Assembly: GCF_017329565.1 (NCBI RefSeq)
Contig: NZ_JAFMTT010000005.1
DNA length: 64,000 bases
Strand: one strand, 5' to 3'
From: Alicyclobacillus mali
GTDB lineage: Bacteria > Bacillota > Bacilli > Alicyclobacillales > Alicyclobacillaceae
Shown piece by piece: positions 16,427-25,927 of this stretch. A model generated the notes under the pieces. That model was given only the letters and a program-made list of their open reading frames with translations, had not been told where the DNA came from and ran no database searches. The position numbers were made by a program, and so were the translations under genes. Numbering within the stretch: position 1 is the first letter of the stretch; each line of letters starts with the position of its first letter.

Positions 16427-17743
16427 TCAGCGGGCGGCGCGGCGGCGCGATCGCTCACGCCCCGACTTGGCACGCCCGCGTTTGCGCTCCTCGCCGACAA
16501 TGGCGCGCAGAAGCGCCCACACGGCCAGGGGCACGCCCGTAAACATCAGCCAGTCGATGGGCACGTTGTATCGCTCGAACGCGAAGAAGAAGCAAAACAC
16601 GGCCGTGTAGTAGAGCAGCGTGAGCCAGATGAGCAAGAGCTCGCGCCGCCGACCGCGGGCGAACACCATCGCGACGAAGTGGCCGATGATGGACGCATCG
16701 ACGACCCATGTCTGCAGCCCGCGGAGCGAAGCCTCCGTGATGCCGAAGATGGAGATGGGCAAGTAGGCGCGCAACCAGATAATTTGCGGCTTCAGCCAGA
16801 GATACGTCGTCCAGAAGGAGGACGGATTGGTCTTCAGCCACTCGCCCATGCGCTTGAAGGCAATCTGTTTCTGGAGGCGAAACCACGCCAACTCGTGCAT
16901 CGACTGCGGCCGCAGGTTCGGATACTCGCGCAGCAGCTGATGCTCGATGGCGCCCTCGTTGCTCGGAGGCGGATAGCCGTAGCCCTGGAAGGTGCCGAGG
17001 AGAAGCGGGTTCCAGCTGTCGTCGGTGAACAGAATGAAGCGGTGAAACACCACCTCGTTCCGGATCCACCAAGGCGTCATGAAGATGAGCCCGACAACGA
17101 CGGCGGCCCCGAGGTGCCGCCAGAGAAGCGCCCGCGGATAGCCCTTCATCAAAAAGTAGAGAAGCGCAAACACAATCCACAGCGCGACATTCGGTCGCAC
17201 GTAGATGGCGAGCATGAAGAGAACGGCAAGCCAAAGGACGTCCCGCAGCCGCCTGGACTCCGCGACTTTGAACGTAAAATCGAACATCCAGGCGCAGGCC
17301 GCCATGAAAAGCGGCTCCGTGAGGAAGAGCGTGTCCACCAGCACTTCGGGCGGATACAGCGCGATGGCCGCGGCGACCACGGCACCGACCCAGGGCCGGC
17401 TGATGCGGCTCACAGCGCGGTAGATGCCCGCGATGCCGAGCGTTGCGACGAGCGTGAACACGATCTTCCCCGCGTAGAGGCCGAAGGTTCCCGTGCCGAA
17501 TAGCCAGATGATGCCCGCCAAGAGAAGCGTGATGCCCGGCATCATGTGGACCGTCGGCGCCGCCGGCGTGTAATAGGAGAACGTGCCCTTCTGCAGGAGC
17601 CAGAGCGCGCTTCGGTAATAGCCTTCATCGTCGCTGTGCATGGAGAGATGCGGCCCGTACACGAAGATGGTCACAAGGCGCGGCGCGAGCGCGAGCAACC
17701 ACAGCCACGCCGGCGCGCCGAGCCACGTCCGTCCGATTCGCAT
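16427..17743 (-). CDS. Polytopic membrane glycosyltransferase-like protein (GT39/ArnT fold)
   Basis: 438 residues with about 10-12 hydrophobic segments. HSDDEGYYRSALWLL near the N-terminus has the acidic Asp/Glu cluster in the first outer loop typical of GT-C glycosyltransferases (ArnT/PMT family), and FLTEPLFMAACAWMF is a further family-like helix. Such enzymes use polyprenyl-phosphate sugar donors to glycosylate lipids, glycans or proteins. The start at 17743 has AGGAG eight bases upstream. The C-terminus is strongly basic (RKRGRAKSGRERSRRRAAR). It follows the activator gene in convergent orientation. The acceptor is unknown; a role in pilin or surface-protein glycosylation is only suggested by proximity. 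Confidence 0.72.
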   Translation of the reverse strand: MRIGRTWLGAPAWLWLLALAPRLVTIFVYGPHLSMHSDDEGYYRSALWLLQKGTFSYYTPAAPTVHMMPGITLLLAGIIWLFGTGTFGLYAGKIVFTLVATLGIAGIYRAVSRISRPWVGAVVAAAIALYPPEVLVDTLFLTEPLFMAACAWMFDFTFKVAESRRLRDVLWLAVLFMLAIYVRPNVALWIVFALLYFLMKGYPRALLWRHLGAAVVVGLIFMTPWWIRNEVVFHRFILFTDDSWNPLLLGTFQGYGYPPPSNEGAIEHQLLREYPNLRPQSMHELAWFRLQKQIAFKRMGEWLKTNPSSFWTTYLWLKPQIIWLRAYLPISIFGITEASLRGLQTWVVDASIIGHFVAMVFARGRRRELLLIWLTLLYYTAVFCFFFAFERYNVPIDWLMFTGVPLAVWALLRAIVGEERKRGRAKSGRERSRRRAAR

Positions 17744-17906
17744 GCTGATAACTCCTGTGCCTGTGAATTTGACCATGGCCCACCGCGCATCGGCGCGGCG
17801 AGCCTCGAAAGCTAGTCTATCACACCTCTCACCGGATGGGGGCAGACGCAGCCAGCCCCACAAGCTCATCCATCGCTTTGACTGGTGAAGTCTGCATCGC
17901 CGTTCG

Positions 17907-20549
17907 TCAAGCTCCGTCCGCTTTGTCCTCGACAATTTCTCCGCGCTCTACGTCATACCATCCGAGGCGAGATTCACCGGGCATCTCCGTGACTCGATGG
18001 ACCGGTAGCTGAATCTCACAATTCTCGTGGCGTTTGTCGTCGGGATAGGACCCACGGTAATAAAGTCCAGCGGGTTTAAAAAAGACGGCTTTCACGAGGA
18101 AAAGCTTCCCCTCGTGTTCCACGTACCCCAGGCTGCCTGGGAGAATCACCTTGACGCGCGACTCTACATCCGCTTCGCTTGCCACCGCCACCTCTGCCTG
18201 ACTTCTGAGCGTCACGAGCGGCTCTCTCAACGAGGAAACCCATAAAATTCCAACATGGCGGACCTTTGGATCGAGTTGACGCCAGGATTCCGTATGCAAG
18301 TATGCCTTCATCTGATCTGCGACGCGCTCCAAGACCCCCGGCTCAAGAATGCGTGCAGCGAGGTGCAGACTTCCGTACACACTGTCGTACAGCGTAACAT
18401 ACCTCGCGTCGGGCGGCAGTGCGCGATTTTGCGCACCCGCCACCTTGCCAATTCCGACGTTCACGTCCTGGGTCTCAAACGGCACCACCGCAGCATACGC
18501 GTCGAGCAGGAGATCCATGAGCGCCTCCAGGGCCTCCGGCTCCCGCAATTCGGGATGGAAAAAGGAGATGCCGTGCGTGATGTAGCGACGCTGAAACACC
18601 GGACGATCCCAGCGAACGCCGCGAAGATCTGGATGATGTCGAATGGGATAATCAACGGAGTAGCGAGCGCGCCCACGCTGCTCCACAAACCCGGTCACCA
18701 TCTCGTCCACCAGAATGTCGCTGGCAATCACCACGCCGCTCCCAAGCTGATAAACGGTCGTTCCCGGGCGATCCAGCTGCGGAAAAATCCTAGGCGGGAC
18801 GACATAGGGGCGCGTGTGATACTGTTTCTCTCGCCGCACTATCACCTTGCCCGTAGGATAGTAAATTCGCACGACGCGATAGCTGCGGCCCATGTAGCGA
18901 TAGATGGCGCCAGGATATGCCTCACGCATCAACTGAGAAAAAGAGAGGTCACCGAGTGGGTAGATCTCGTTCATGTCCTGATGCTCGACGTCAAAACGCC
19001 GTTCCATGTCCCGCAGAAAGTACGTGCGGTGCGGACTGTCTCCGGCTTCCATCCTCATCTGGTCAAATTCGGGCGGAACCTGGCCGGATCGCTCAGCTTG
19101 GCACAATTCCGCAAAACCACGAGGCCAATCGACGACTGTCGAAAGTGCAAACACGTCGGGATCGCTCGGACGCCGTCCTACGGCGAGATCATGTTCGCCG
19201 CCCATCCCAGCGAGGCACATAGCGTGGATGTACTGAGCGCGCCGATGCTCCAAATAAAGCACCGCTTCGGTGAGCGGTCGCTGCCACAAGAGCTGCGGAT
19301 TGTCAAAGACGGTGTCGTCAAAAGCCGTCTTGCTGTGCAGGACGATGACGTGCCCTGGTCCGTGGCGCCCCACTCGTCCGATTCTCTGGAGAAAACTGGT
19401 CTGCGACTTGGGCACTCCTACGAGCACGGCGACATCGAGATTCGGGATGTCCATGCCGAGTTCGAGCGCGCTCGTGCTCACGACACCTCGAAGTGACCCT
19501 GACGTGAGCCCCCACTGAATGGCCTGGCGATCACGCGCTTCGTATCCTGAACGGTATGGAAGGATGCCAACCTGCGTGAATTCCTCCATCCGCTCGTCGA
19601 CGAGATCGTCCTCATCCCCTGCCGTGTCCTGGCGCTGCAGCATCGCCCCCATCATCTCGACCTGCTGCCTGCTGTCGAGGAAAGCAATCACTCGCCTGCC
19701 CTGGCTGACGAGTTGACGAAGAAGCTGAGCCAGGGACGCCAGCACGTCGGTCATCGGCGGTGGCACTAAGAATTCCACCGTAACGGGATGACGCGGCGAA
19801 GTATCATGCTCAGGGCCAATGACCGTGCATGTTCTCCCGAAGAGCTTCGCGACGTGCTCCTCCGGCTTCGCGATGGTGGCAGACGCAGATACAAGGCGGA
19901 ACGCCCCACCGAGCACGTCTGTCACATGCGCGAGCCGGCGAAATAGAAACGCACTGTTGGTCCCCATCACGCCGGAGTAGGTGTGCACCTCGTCCACGAC
20001 GACCAGGCGCAAATGTTGAAGAAACACGTGCGCTGCCGGCGTTGACCCGACGGACGGCAAAAGCCAAGCGTGCGTCACGTCCGGCGTCATCACAATGACG
20101 TCCGCATCCCGGAGCACGGACTCGCGGTCCGCCTTCGGCACGCTGCCATCAATGAGCCCGACGCTCCATCCCCGGCCGGTGGCAGCAAGCGCCTTCCTCC
20201 AGCGCTCGGCCTGCTCCTGTGCCAGGGCCCGGGTGGGGTACATCGCCAGCACGCGCCCTTTGTACCGTTTCGCGAGGGTGTCAATCCCGGCCGCGAAGAA
20301 AAACGCGCTCTTTCCGGAGGCCGTGCCCGTGGCAAGGCAGACGTTATCTCCGGCGCACCAGTGCTCGATGGCTCGCATTTGGTGGCCGTACAATCCTCGA
20401 CGATAACTCGCTTCGAGATAACGAACGGTATCCTCGTGCAAATGCGCGCGAAGTGCCGCCACGGATTCCCACACCCCTTCCCGCGGTGGCAGTGTTTCCA
20501 CGTGGCTCGGCACATAGCCGTGCTTCTCGTAAAATGCCTGCAGGTCCAC
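17907..20549 (-). CDS. Superfamily 2 DEAD/DEAH-box helicase, Hrq1/MrfA-like, lacking the C-terminal zinc cluster
   Basis: 880 residues with a GTG start behind GGAGGG. Motifs in order: Q-like GLYGHQMRAIEHW, Walker A ATGTASGKS, TPD, DEVH (motif II), SASAT (motif III), YRSGYEARDR, STSALELGMDIPNLD (motif V) and QRIGRVGR (motif VI). The TGTASGKS and ALELGxDI signatures are those of Hrq1/MrfA repair helicases. The roughly 450-residue C-terminal half has few cysteines and none in the CxxC spacing of DUF1998 helicases, so partner or substrate may differ. The gene stands alone, flanked by unrelated genes, and looks less G+C-rich than its neighbours. DNA repair or mobile-element defence are both possible. 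Confidence 0.78.
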   Translation of the reverse strand: MDLQAFYEKHGYVPSHVETLPPREGVWESVAALRAHLHEDTVRYLEASYRRGLYGHQMRAIEHWCAGDNVCLATGTASGKSAFFFAAGIDTLAKRYKGRVLAMYPTRALAQEQAERWRKALAATGRGWSVGLIDGSVPKADRESVLRDADVIVMTPDVTHAWLLPSVGSTPAAHVFLQHLRLVVVDEVHTYSGVMGTNSAFLFRRLAHVTDVLGGAFRLVSASATIAKPEEHVAKLFGRTCTVIGPEHDTSPRHPVTVEFLVPPPMTDVLASLAQLLRQLVSQGRRVIAFLDSRQQVEMMGAMLQRQDTAGDEDDLVDERMEEFTQVGILPYRSGYEARDRQAIQWGLTSGSLRGVVSTSALELGMDIPNLDVAVLVGVPKSQTSFLQRIGRVGRHGPGHVIVLHSKTAFDDTVFDNPQLLWQRPLTEAVLYLEHRRAQYIHAMCLAGMGGEHDLAVGRRPSDPDVFALSTVVDWPRGFAELCQAERSGQVPPEFDQMRMEAGDSPHRTYFLRDMERRFDVEHQDMNEIYPLGDLSFSQLMREAYPGAIYRYMGRSYRVVRIYYPTGKVIVRREKQYHTRPYVVPPRIFPQLDRPGTTVYQLGSGVVIASDILVDEMVTGFVEQRGRARYSVDYPIRHHPDLRGVRWDRPVFQRRYITHGISFFHPELREPEALEALMDLLLDAYAAVVPFETQDVNVGIGKVAGAQNRALPPDARYVTLYDSVYGSLHLAARILEPGVLERVADQMKAYLHTESWRQLDPKVRHVGILWVSSLREPLVTLRSQAEVAVASEADVESRVKVILPGSLGYVEHEGKLFLVKAVFFKPAGLYYRGSYPDDKRHENCEIQLPVHRVTEMPGESRLGWYDVERGEIVEDKADGA

Positions 20550-20736
20550 GCTCCATCCCTCCGTCCGAGTCCGTCTTTTCCCAACGTACCAAATTGGGCG
20601 AAGTTGTCATGGTAGGAACGCGCAAAAGCTTGTCCATTTGCGTCGACTCAGCAGGAATTTGGGCGAGGAAGAGCGTATTGGTTTGTATCACCAGACGCGC
20701 ACAGGTCAGCCAGAGGTGCCACAAGGGAGTTTCGGA

Positions 20737-21522
20737 ATGGCGCAGGAATCCGCAACCCACGAGATTTTAATTGCACTGGCCTTCATTTACGGACTCATCT
20801 TCGGATCGTTCGCAAACGTCGTGGGCTATCGGCTCCCGCGCGGAGAGAGTGTGGTCTGGCCGGGATCGCACTGCCCAAACTGTGGCCGGGACCTTGCGGC
20901 GTGGGAACTGGTGCCGGTGCTATCATGGCTGGCGCTTCGCGGGCGCTGCCGCACGTGCAAGGTGCCCATCTCGTGGCGCTACCCGGCCATTGAACTCGCC
21001 ACGGGCGTGGCGTTCGCACTCTCCGCCGCCACCCCAAGCGGCAACTACGCGAAGCTCGCAGTGTGGTGGGCGTTCTGGCTGTACCTCGCGTCGGCCGTGG
21101 GGTGCGATCTCACGTCGCTCATCCTACCGGACGTCCTGACGCTTCCCGCGGGCGTCATCTTCTTCTTGGGAAGCGGCCTGACCGGCATCCGCACGTGGCT
21201 GATGGCGGCCGCCGGCGCCGCGGTCGGGTACGCCATCGTGGCGGCCATTCACTTTGTGACAGGCGGCAAGATGGGCATGGGAGACGCAAAGTTAAACCTT
21301 GGCATCGGGGCCATGCTCGGACCAGGCTACATGGTGATGGCCTTCGTGCTCGCCGCCATCTACGGCATGCTGGCCGCATTGCCCCTGCGGCTCGCGGGAC
21401 GCGTCAAGCCCCAGCAGCCCATCCCGTTTGCGCCGTTTCTGGCGCTGGCCGCGGCTACGTGCGCGTTCGTTGGGCCGGACCTGTGGCATTTGTACGCGCG
21501 CCTGACGGGGCTCGGGCCCTGA
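20737..21522 (+). CDS. pilD: Type IV prepilin peptidase (leader peptidase/N-methylase)
   Basis: 261 residues with about 8 membrane helices. The N-terminal signature GLIFGSFANVVGYRLPRGES is followed by the paired CPNC and CRTC motifs of the methylase domain. The two catalytic aspartates are in GCDLTSLILPDVLTLP and GKMGMGDAKL. It cleaves the leader of prepilins and methylates the new N-terminus at the membrane. The ATG at 20737 has AAGGGAG upstream. It precedes pilT and presumably processes the four pilin-like proteins encoded at 25-28 kb. The alternative name is comC. Confidence 0.93.
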   Translation: MAQESATHEILIALAFIYGLIFGSFANVVGYRLPRGESVVWPGSHCPNCGRDLAAWELVPVLSWLALRGRCRTCKVPISWRYPAIELATGVAFALSAATPSGNYAKLAVWWAFWLYLASAVGCDLTSLILPDVLTLPAGVIFFLGSGLTGIRTWLMAAAGAAVGYAIVAAIHFVTGGKMGMGDAKLNLGIGAMLGPGYMVMAFVLAAIYGMLAALPLRLAGRVKPQQPIPFAPFLALAAATCAFVGPDLWHLYARLTGLGP

Positions 21523-21670
21523 CGCCTGGTCAGCCATGGGATTCGGCCACGCAAAGTTCATGCCGATGGGCGATGAATGCGCCGCACGTCATCCCGCCGC
21601 ACCGTGACACCAAGGCGCGCGGCGATCTCGGCGAACGCGGCGTTGTCGCCTATCAAGGGGGGGTTCAAGG

Positions 21671-22711
21671 GTGCAAATCGACGAAATCTTGGCCTTGGCA
21701 AAACAGAAAGAAGCTTCTGACGTTCATCTGTCGGCAGGCGCGCCGGTCACGTATCGCGTGCACGGCGATCTCGAGCCGATGGGCGACAAGCTCCTTCCCA
21801 TCGACCTGGAGTCGTTCGCGCGCCAGATGCTCTCGGAGGATCGCTGGCAGCGGTTCATGGAGGCGGGCGAGATCGACTTCTCCTACAGCATTCCAGGCGT
21901 GGCGCGCTTCCGCGTGAACGCGTATCGGCAGCGGGGCTCCATCAGCATCGCGGCGCGGCTCATCCCGCAGCGCATCCCGACGATGGAAGAACTCGGCCTG
22001 CCAAGTGTGCTCAAATCGCTGATGAACCGGCCCTTCGGCCTGGTGCTCGTCACGGGCCCAACCGGCAGCGGTAAAAGTACCACACTCGCAGCGGTGCTTG
22101 ACGCCATCAACCAGGCCCAGCGCAAGCACATCATCACCTTGGAGGATCCAATTGAGTACCTGCACACGCACAAGCTGTCGATCATCGACCAGCGCGAGAT
22201 CGGCCAGGACACGTCTGGCTTCGCGCCGGCCCTGCGCGCGGCGCTTCGCCAGGACCCGGACATCCTGCTCGTCGGCGAGATGCGCGATCTCGAGACCATC
22301 GCGACGGCCATCACAGCATCGGAGACGGGCCATCTCGTGTTTGCCACGCTGCACACGTCGGACGCGGTGCAGACGGTGGAGCGCATCATCGACGTGTTTC
22401 CGCCGGAGCAACAGGGGCAGATCCGCATCCAGCTCGCGGGCGTTTTGGCGGGCGTCGTCTCGCAGCGCCTGCATCGCACGCGCGACGGCCGCGGGCGCGT
22501 GGCCTCGTTCGAGGTGCTCGTGAACACGCCCGCGGTGGCCAACCTCATCCGAAGCGGCAAGACGCACCAGATTGGCGCCATGATGCAGACGGGCCGCCAG
22601 TTCGGCATGGTCACCATGGAGATGAGCATTCGGGAGTTGGTGCAGCAAGGGAAGATCTCGCCAGCCATCCTGCGGCAGTGGCAGCCTGCGCAACTCACGC
22701 AGCAGTCGTGA
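21671..22711 (+). CDS. pilT: Type IV pilus retraction ATPase PilT
   Basis: 346 residues. Starts MQIDEILALAKQKEASDVHLSAG, as in PilT. Walker A is GPTGSGKSTT (about 125-134), the Asp box is TLEDPIEY, Walker B is ILLVGEMRD and the His box is FATLHTSDAVQ. It hydrolyses ATP to depolymerise pili (twitching). A GTG start is used, with a G-rich AAGGGGGG site upstream. There is about 150 bp between prepilin peptidase and pilT; no other gene lies there. Confidence 0.95.
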   Translation: MQIDEILALAKQKEASDVHLSAGAPVTYRVHGDLEPMGDKLLPIDLESFARQMLSEDRWQRFMEAGEIDFSYSIPGVARFRVNAYRQRGSISIAARLIPQRIPTMEELGLPSVLKSLMNRPFGLVLVTGPTGSGKSTTLAAVLDAINQAQRKHIITLEDPIEYLHTHKLSIIDQREIGQDTSGFAPALRAALRQDPDILLVGEMRDLETIATAITASETGHLVFATLHTSDAVQTVERIIDVFPPEQQGQIRIQLAGVLAGVVSQRLHRTRDGRGRVASFEVLVNTPAVANLIRSGKTHQIGAMMQTGRQFGMVTMEMSIRELVQQGKISPAILRQWQPAQLTQQS

Positions 22712-22733
22712 TCGAGGCATGGAACATGAGGCG

Positions 22734-22763
22734 CCCCGCGCGGCACGTTGCCCGCGGGGTTTT
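22734..22763 (+). terminator. Terminator after pilT
   Basis: CCCCGCG and CGCGGGG pair around a 12-base loop and are followed by TTTT, 22 bases after the pilT stop. It lies between convergent pilT and pilO. Confidence 0.8.
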
Positions 22764-22810
22764 GTGATCACCGCATCCGTTTCGCGAGTGCTTGCCGCCC
22801 ATCGGCCGTT

Positions 22811-23395
22811 TCACGCATTGCGATAATAGACGTTCAGCGTGAAGTTCGCCACGACGCCGTCCGCGGTACCTGTGATACTCTGCATCGTCACGGCCATCAA
22901 GCGTGAGGCCTTGGCGAGATCGGCAAAGAACGATTCCAGGGCCGCCGTGCTGCCTGTGGCGGAGATGGTGTACTGAAGGCTGGGCAAGGAGCCGCTTTGA
23001 ATTGCACCCGCGGTTCCACCTGTGTTCGACTGCACCGGCATTGCCCCACTGGCTGAACCTGCGCTTTGCCCCAATGCCACCGACACAAGTGTCACCTTGT
23101 CGCTCTGGGCAATTCCGTTGATGACCTCGAGCGCGTTGGCCTCGTGCGCGCCGATGGGCAATCGTGTCATCACGTTTTTGCCCTGCTTCTCCTGTTGCTG
23201 CTGGCGCGCATGGACTTGACCCAGGGATGCGAGCGTCTGCTCCAGCGACGACCGCTCCTGCGCCAAATTGGACAGTTGATCGAGGGCTGGTCGCACGCCG
23301 ATCAGGTACACCAGCAAAAACACCACCACAACGCCGAGCGCGAGCAGGATGGACTTATCGCGCTCGGACAGCGATCTCGACAGGCTCAGTTTCAC
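22811..23395 (-). CDS. pilO: Type IV pilus inner-membrane alignment protein PilO
   Basis: 194 residues. A short basic cytoplasmic N-terminus leads into one membrane helix (ILLALGVVVVFLLVYLIGV), then a coiled coil (LDQLSNLAQERSSLEQTLASLGQVHARQQQQ) and a C-terminal ferredoxin-like domain. This is the layout of PilO, which pairs with PilN to link PilM and the platform to the periplasmic/wall part. Its ATG overlaps the pilN stop by four bases (ATGA). Last gene of the minus-strand pilus cluster. Confidence 0.82.
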   Translation of the reverse strand: MKLSLSRSLSERDKSILLALGVVVVFLLVYLIGVRPALDQLSNLAQERSSLEQTLASLGQVHARQQQQEKQGKNVMTRLPIGAHEANALEVINGIAQSDKVTLVSVALGQSAGSASGAMPVQSNTGGTAGAIQSGSLPSLQYTISATGSTAALESFFADLAKASRLMAVTMQSITGTADGVVANFTLNVYYRNA

Positions 23396-23997
23396 GTCCC
23401 CCCACCCCCATTCTTCAGGACGACCGTCAACGTGTAGTCATATCGATAACCCGCTCCACCGGATCCAGCGACGATGGCATGTCCCAGCGCAGCCTGTCCC
23501 ACGCCTGGAACATTCGAGCCACTGCTTTGCAAGGCAGCCGCGGTGAACGACGCATTTGCCGCAAACGGCTCGCGCGCGAGCGCCGCCTCGAATGCGGCCA
23601 CGTTCGCAACGCTTTGGCTTCTTCCAGCGAGGGTCAGCGTCGTTCCGTTTTCTTGAATCGAATCGACGGTCGTCGACGGGGCGAGATCGCGCGCAAGAGC
23701 ATTCAGAATAGCGTCGTAGCGAACGCTCGACTGCACAATCTGCTGTGCCGCCGTCTCCTCCTCCGCGGATTGGTTCGTCGAGATCGACTGTGTCTGCGCC
23801 TGCAAAAGCTGAACCTGCTGCTGGAGTTGATTGAGAGATGCGGCCGATCGCGCCACCGCAAGATGAGACACCACAATCGCGGCAATACATACGACAGCCA
23901 CACCACTTCCTATGACGATCCACGGCCACCGACCGCGCACCGGCGTGCGCATGCGGACGGATCGGCTGACGGGCTTGGGCATGAGGTTGATATCCAC
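23392..23997 (-). CDS. pilN: Type IV pilus assembly protein PilN
   Basis: 201 residues. It starts MDINLMPKP, the conserved INLLP-type N-terminal peptide of PilN that docks into PilM. One membrane helix (WIVIGSGVAVVCIAAIVVS) and a glutamine-rich coiled coil follow. The GTG start at 23997 lies 4 bases after the pilM stop behind a GGGGGGTG site, and the gene overlaps pilO by four bases, so M-N-O are tightly coupled. Confidence 0.87.
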   Translation of the reverse strand: MDINLMPKPVSRSVRMRTPVRGRWPWIVIGSGVAVVCIAAIVVSHLAVARSAASLNQLQQQVQLLQAQTQSISTNQSAEEETAAQQIVQSSVRYDAILNALARDLAPSTTVDSIQENGTTLTLAGRSQSVANVAAFEAALAREPFAANASFTAAALQSSGSNVPGVGQAALGHAIVAGSGGAGYRYDYTLTVVLKNGGGGT

Positions 23998-24001
23998 CGC
24001 G

Positions 24002-24970
24002 TCACACCCCCCTCAGCGCGAGCCCAATCGCCGCTGCGTAATCCGCGAGATCAGACATGCGATGCGCCTCTGGCCCAATTTCGCAGTTGCGTCGAATCAT
24101 TTCGGCCAGCGGCAAGACCTCGCACGGCATCCCGATGCGTTCCTCGAGAGCCTGCAGGTGTTCGGAGGCGTCCACGTCGCGGGGCAAAGTGACGAAAACC
24201 TGCTCAAACCCCGCCTCGCGCTGATTCAACGTGTACATGAAGAAGTTCAGCGTGCGCTCGATCTCGACGTCGAACTGACTCACGTAGTCGAAGGCTGGAA
24301 CGTCGGACGTAGGCGCGAGAGCGACCGGAACCTGGCGCGTGAGATAGAGCAAACCATCGTGGAAGACGTGCATGTCCACGGTATCCTCGCTGGTCTCCAA
24401 CAACAGAAAGTTCTGCGGCATGTCTGGCCGAAAGCGCCGAATCAAGCGATACAGCGCTAGCGCGTGAATGTCGATGGTCTTTGGACGAATACCGACAGAC
24501 CGAAACCCCTGGATGACATCGTTGACGCGCGATTTGTCCGCTGCGACAAGCAGCACACTGACGCTGTCCGCCTCATCCTCGGAGGGATCACAGAGCACAT
24601 AATCGTACTCGGCTTCGTCAAATGGCAAATGGATGTTGTGCTGAATCTGAAGTTCGATAGCGCTTTGGAGCTCTTTCTCGCCCACTGCCGGAAGCGTGAG
24701 CTGTCGGATTACGGTAAAGCGCGAAGGCAGTGCGACGTGAACCGTCAGCTTTTTACGCTGATTGACGTCAAATGCGTGCGACAGGATGGGCGCGATGGCG
24801 AACGTGGGATACGGATCGCGCACCGTTTCGGAGAGATCCCAAGGCGCCGTTTCAAGCCGCGATACGCGGAGAGGTCTGCCAGGTTCCACCTCAGCGATGC
24901 GCAGACCTGCGTCGCAGATCTCCACACCAACCGAGGTGGAACGGGATGAGGTGGTGAGACGAAGCGGCAT
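24002..24970 (-). CDS. pilM: Type IV pilus assembly protein PilM (actin-like ATPase)
   Basis: 322 residues with the FtsA/actin-fold pattern of PilM: SVGVEICDAGLRIAEVE (phosphate 1 region) at the N-terminus, LLVAADKSRVNDVIQGFRSVGIRPKTIDIHALALYRL in the middle and LLLETSEDTVDMHVFHDG (phosphate 2). It binds ATP at the cytoplasmic face and recruits PilN. The start at 24970 has AAAGGAG at a 7-base spacing; the longer open frame upstream has no family similarity. Confidence 0.88.
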   Translation of the reverse strand: MPLRLTTSSRSTSVGVEICDAGLRIAEVEPGRPLRVSRLETAPWDLSETVRDPYPTFAIAPILSHAFDVNQRKKLTVHVALPSRFTVIRQLTLPAVGEKELQSAIELQIQHNIHLPFDEAEYDYVLCDPSEDEADSVSVLLVAADKSRVNDVIQGFRSVGIRPKTIDIHALALYRLIRRFRPDMPQNFLLLETSEDTVDMHVFHDGLLYLTRQVPVALAPTSDVPAFDYVSQFDVEIERTLNFFMYTLNQREAGFEQVFVTLPRDVDASEHLQALEERIGMPCEVLPLAEMIRRNCEIGPEAHRMSDLADYAAAIGLALRGV

Positions 24971-25022
24971 GCTCGAACTCCTTTCACGGCTTCTGCTGTG
25001 TTTATGGCAGGCAAACTCACGA

Positions 25023-25925
25023 CTATACAACGGCGACTTGGAGTGCCCAGTCGGGTAGTGGAATGATGAGCTGCGACCCGGTAATGAGCGAGCCCAGTAA
25101 GGCCGGAATGGATGAAACAAAAGTTCCGATTCCCTGGACACTGGTCAGGAGTGATATGGCGTTTGCTGGCGTAAGAGGCATTGACTTTGGACCGTACTCT
25201 TGAAAGGCGTAGGAGAAATCCAACACGATGTTGTTTCCGCTGCCATTTGCCACGTTCACGATGGCGTGCGGAATTTGCATACCCGAGGTCGCCGTTACAA
25301 CGGCGTTCAAGGCACTGGCAATCATATTCAAAAATAAGACGTTCTGAACTGCGGTAAAGGAAGCGTTCAATGCCGAAATGGCACCCGAAAAGTCCAACTG
25401 AACTGCATCGTTGAACACCGTCTGTAGGATGACGTTCAGGGAGTTCACGGCTGCACTCAAAACGGACTGCACTTGTGACAACTGCGTCTGTAACACCGCC
25501 GAAGCCGGCGTAGTGCACAGGGAGTAAGACTTGACCGTAAGCCCTTGCTTCTGTAAGGCTGGAAATACCGTATTCACCAGCGCGGTTTGCAGCTGGCCTG
25601 TCGTGACAGCCGTAACTGTGGGCACTAAGGACTGACTCACGGGGATGGGCACGGAAGCCTGAGCACTTACGGAATTCACCGCATTCAGGGCCGTCTGCTC
25701 TAGGTTGGCCCGACTCGTCATCACTCGCTGGGTGTCCTGAATCTGCGTAAGCCCGCCAACCCGCAGTGTGTAACGGCTCCAGATGAGGAGCGTGGTCACG
25801 ATGGTCGCAAGAAGCACAACAAGGACCATTGACCACATAAGGGAGAATCCCCGCGTGCGACTTTTGTTCGGACCCGATGAGTATCGCGCTACTAAGTCCC
25901 AGCCCTCTAAACCTCTCGCAAACAT
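25023..25925 (-). CDS. PilX/GspK-like minor pilin or pilus assembly protein
   Basis: 300 residues. A basic leader ending SRTRG precedes FSLMWSMVLVVLLATIVTTLLIW, a pilin-like helix. The usual Glu at position 5 after the cleavage glycine is Trp here, as in tip pilins of the GspK/PilX group, which lack that Glu. The rest is Ser/Asn/Val-rich and extracellular. It starts 2 bases after the stop of the preceding prepilin-like gene behind GGAGGTGG. Processing by the prepilin peptidase is likely but not certain. Confidence 0.68.
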   Translation of the reverse strand: MFARGLEGWDLVARYSSGPNKSRTRGFSLMWSMVLVVLLATIVTTLLIWSRYTLRVGGLTQIQDTQRVMTSRANLEQTALNAVNSVSAQASVPIPVSQSLVPTVTAVTTGQLQTALVNTVFPALQKQGLTVKSYSLCTTPASAVLQTQLSQVQSVLSAAVNSLNVILQTVFNDAVQLDFSGAISALNASFTAVQNVLFLNMIASALNAVVTATSGMQIPHAIVNVANGSGNNIVLDFSYAFQEYGPKSMPLTPANAISLLTSVQGIGTFVSSIPALLGSLITGSQLIIPLPDWALQVAVV

Positions 25926-25927
25926 GC

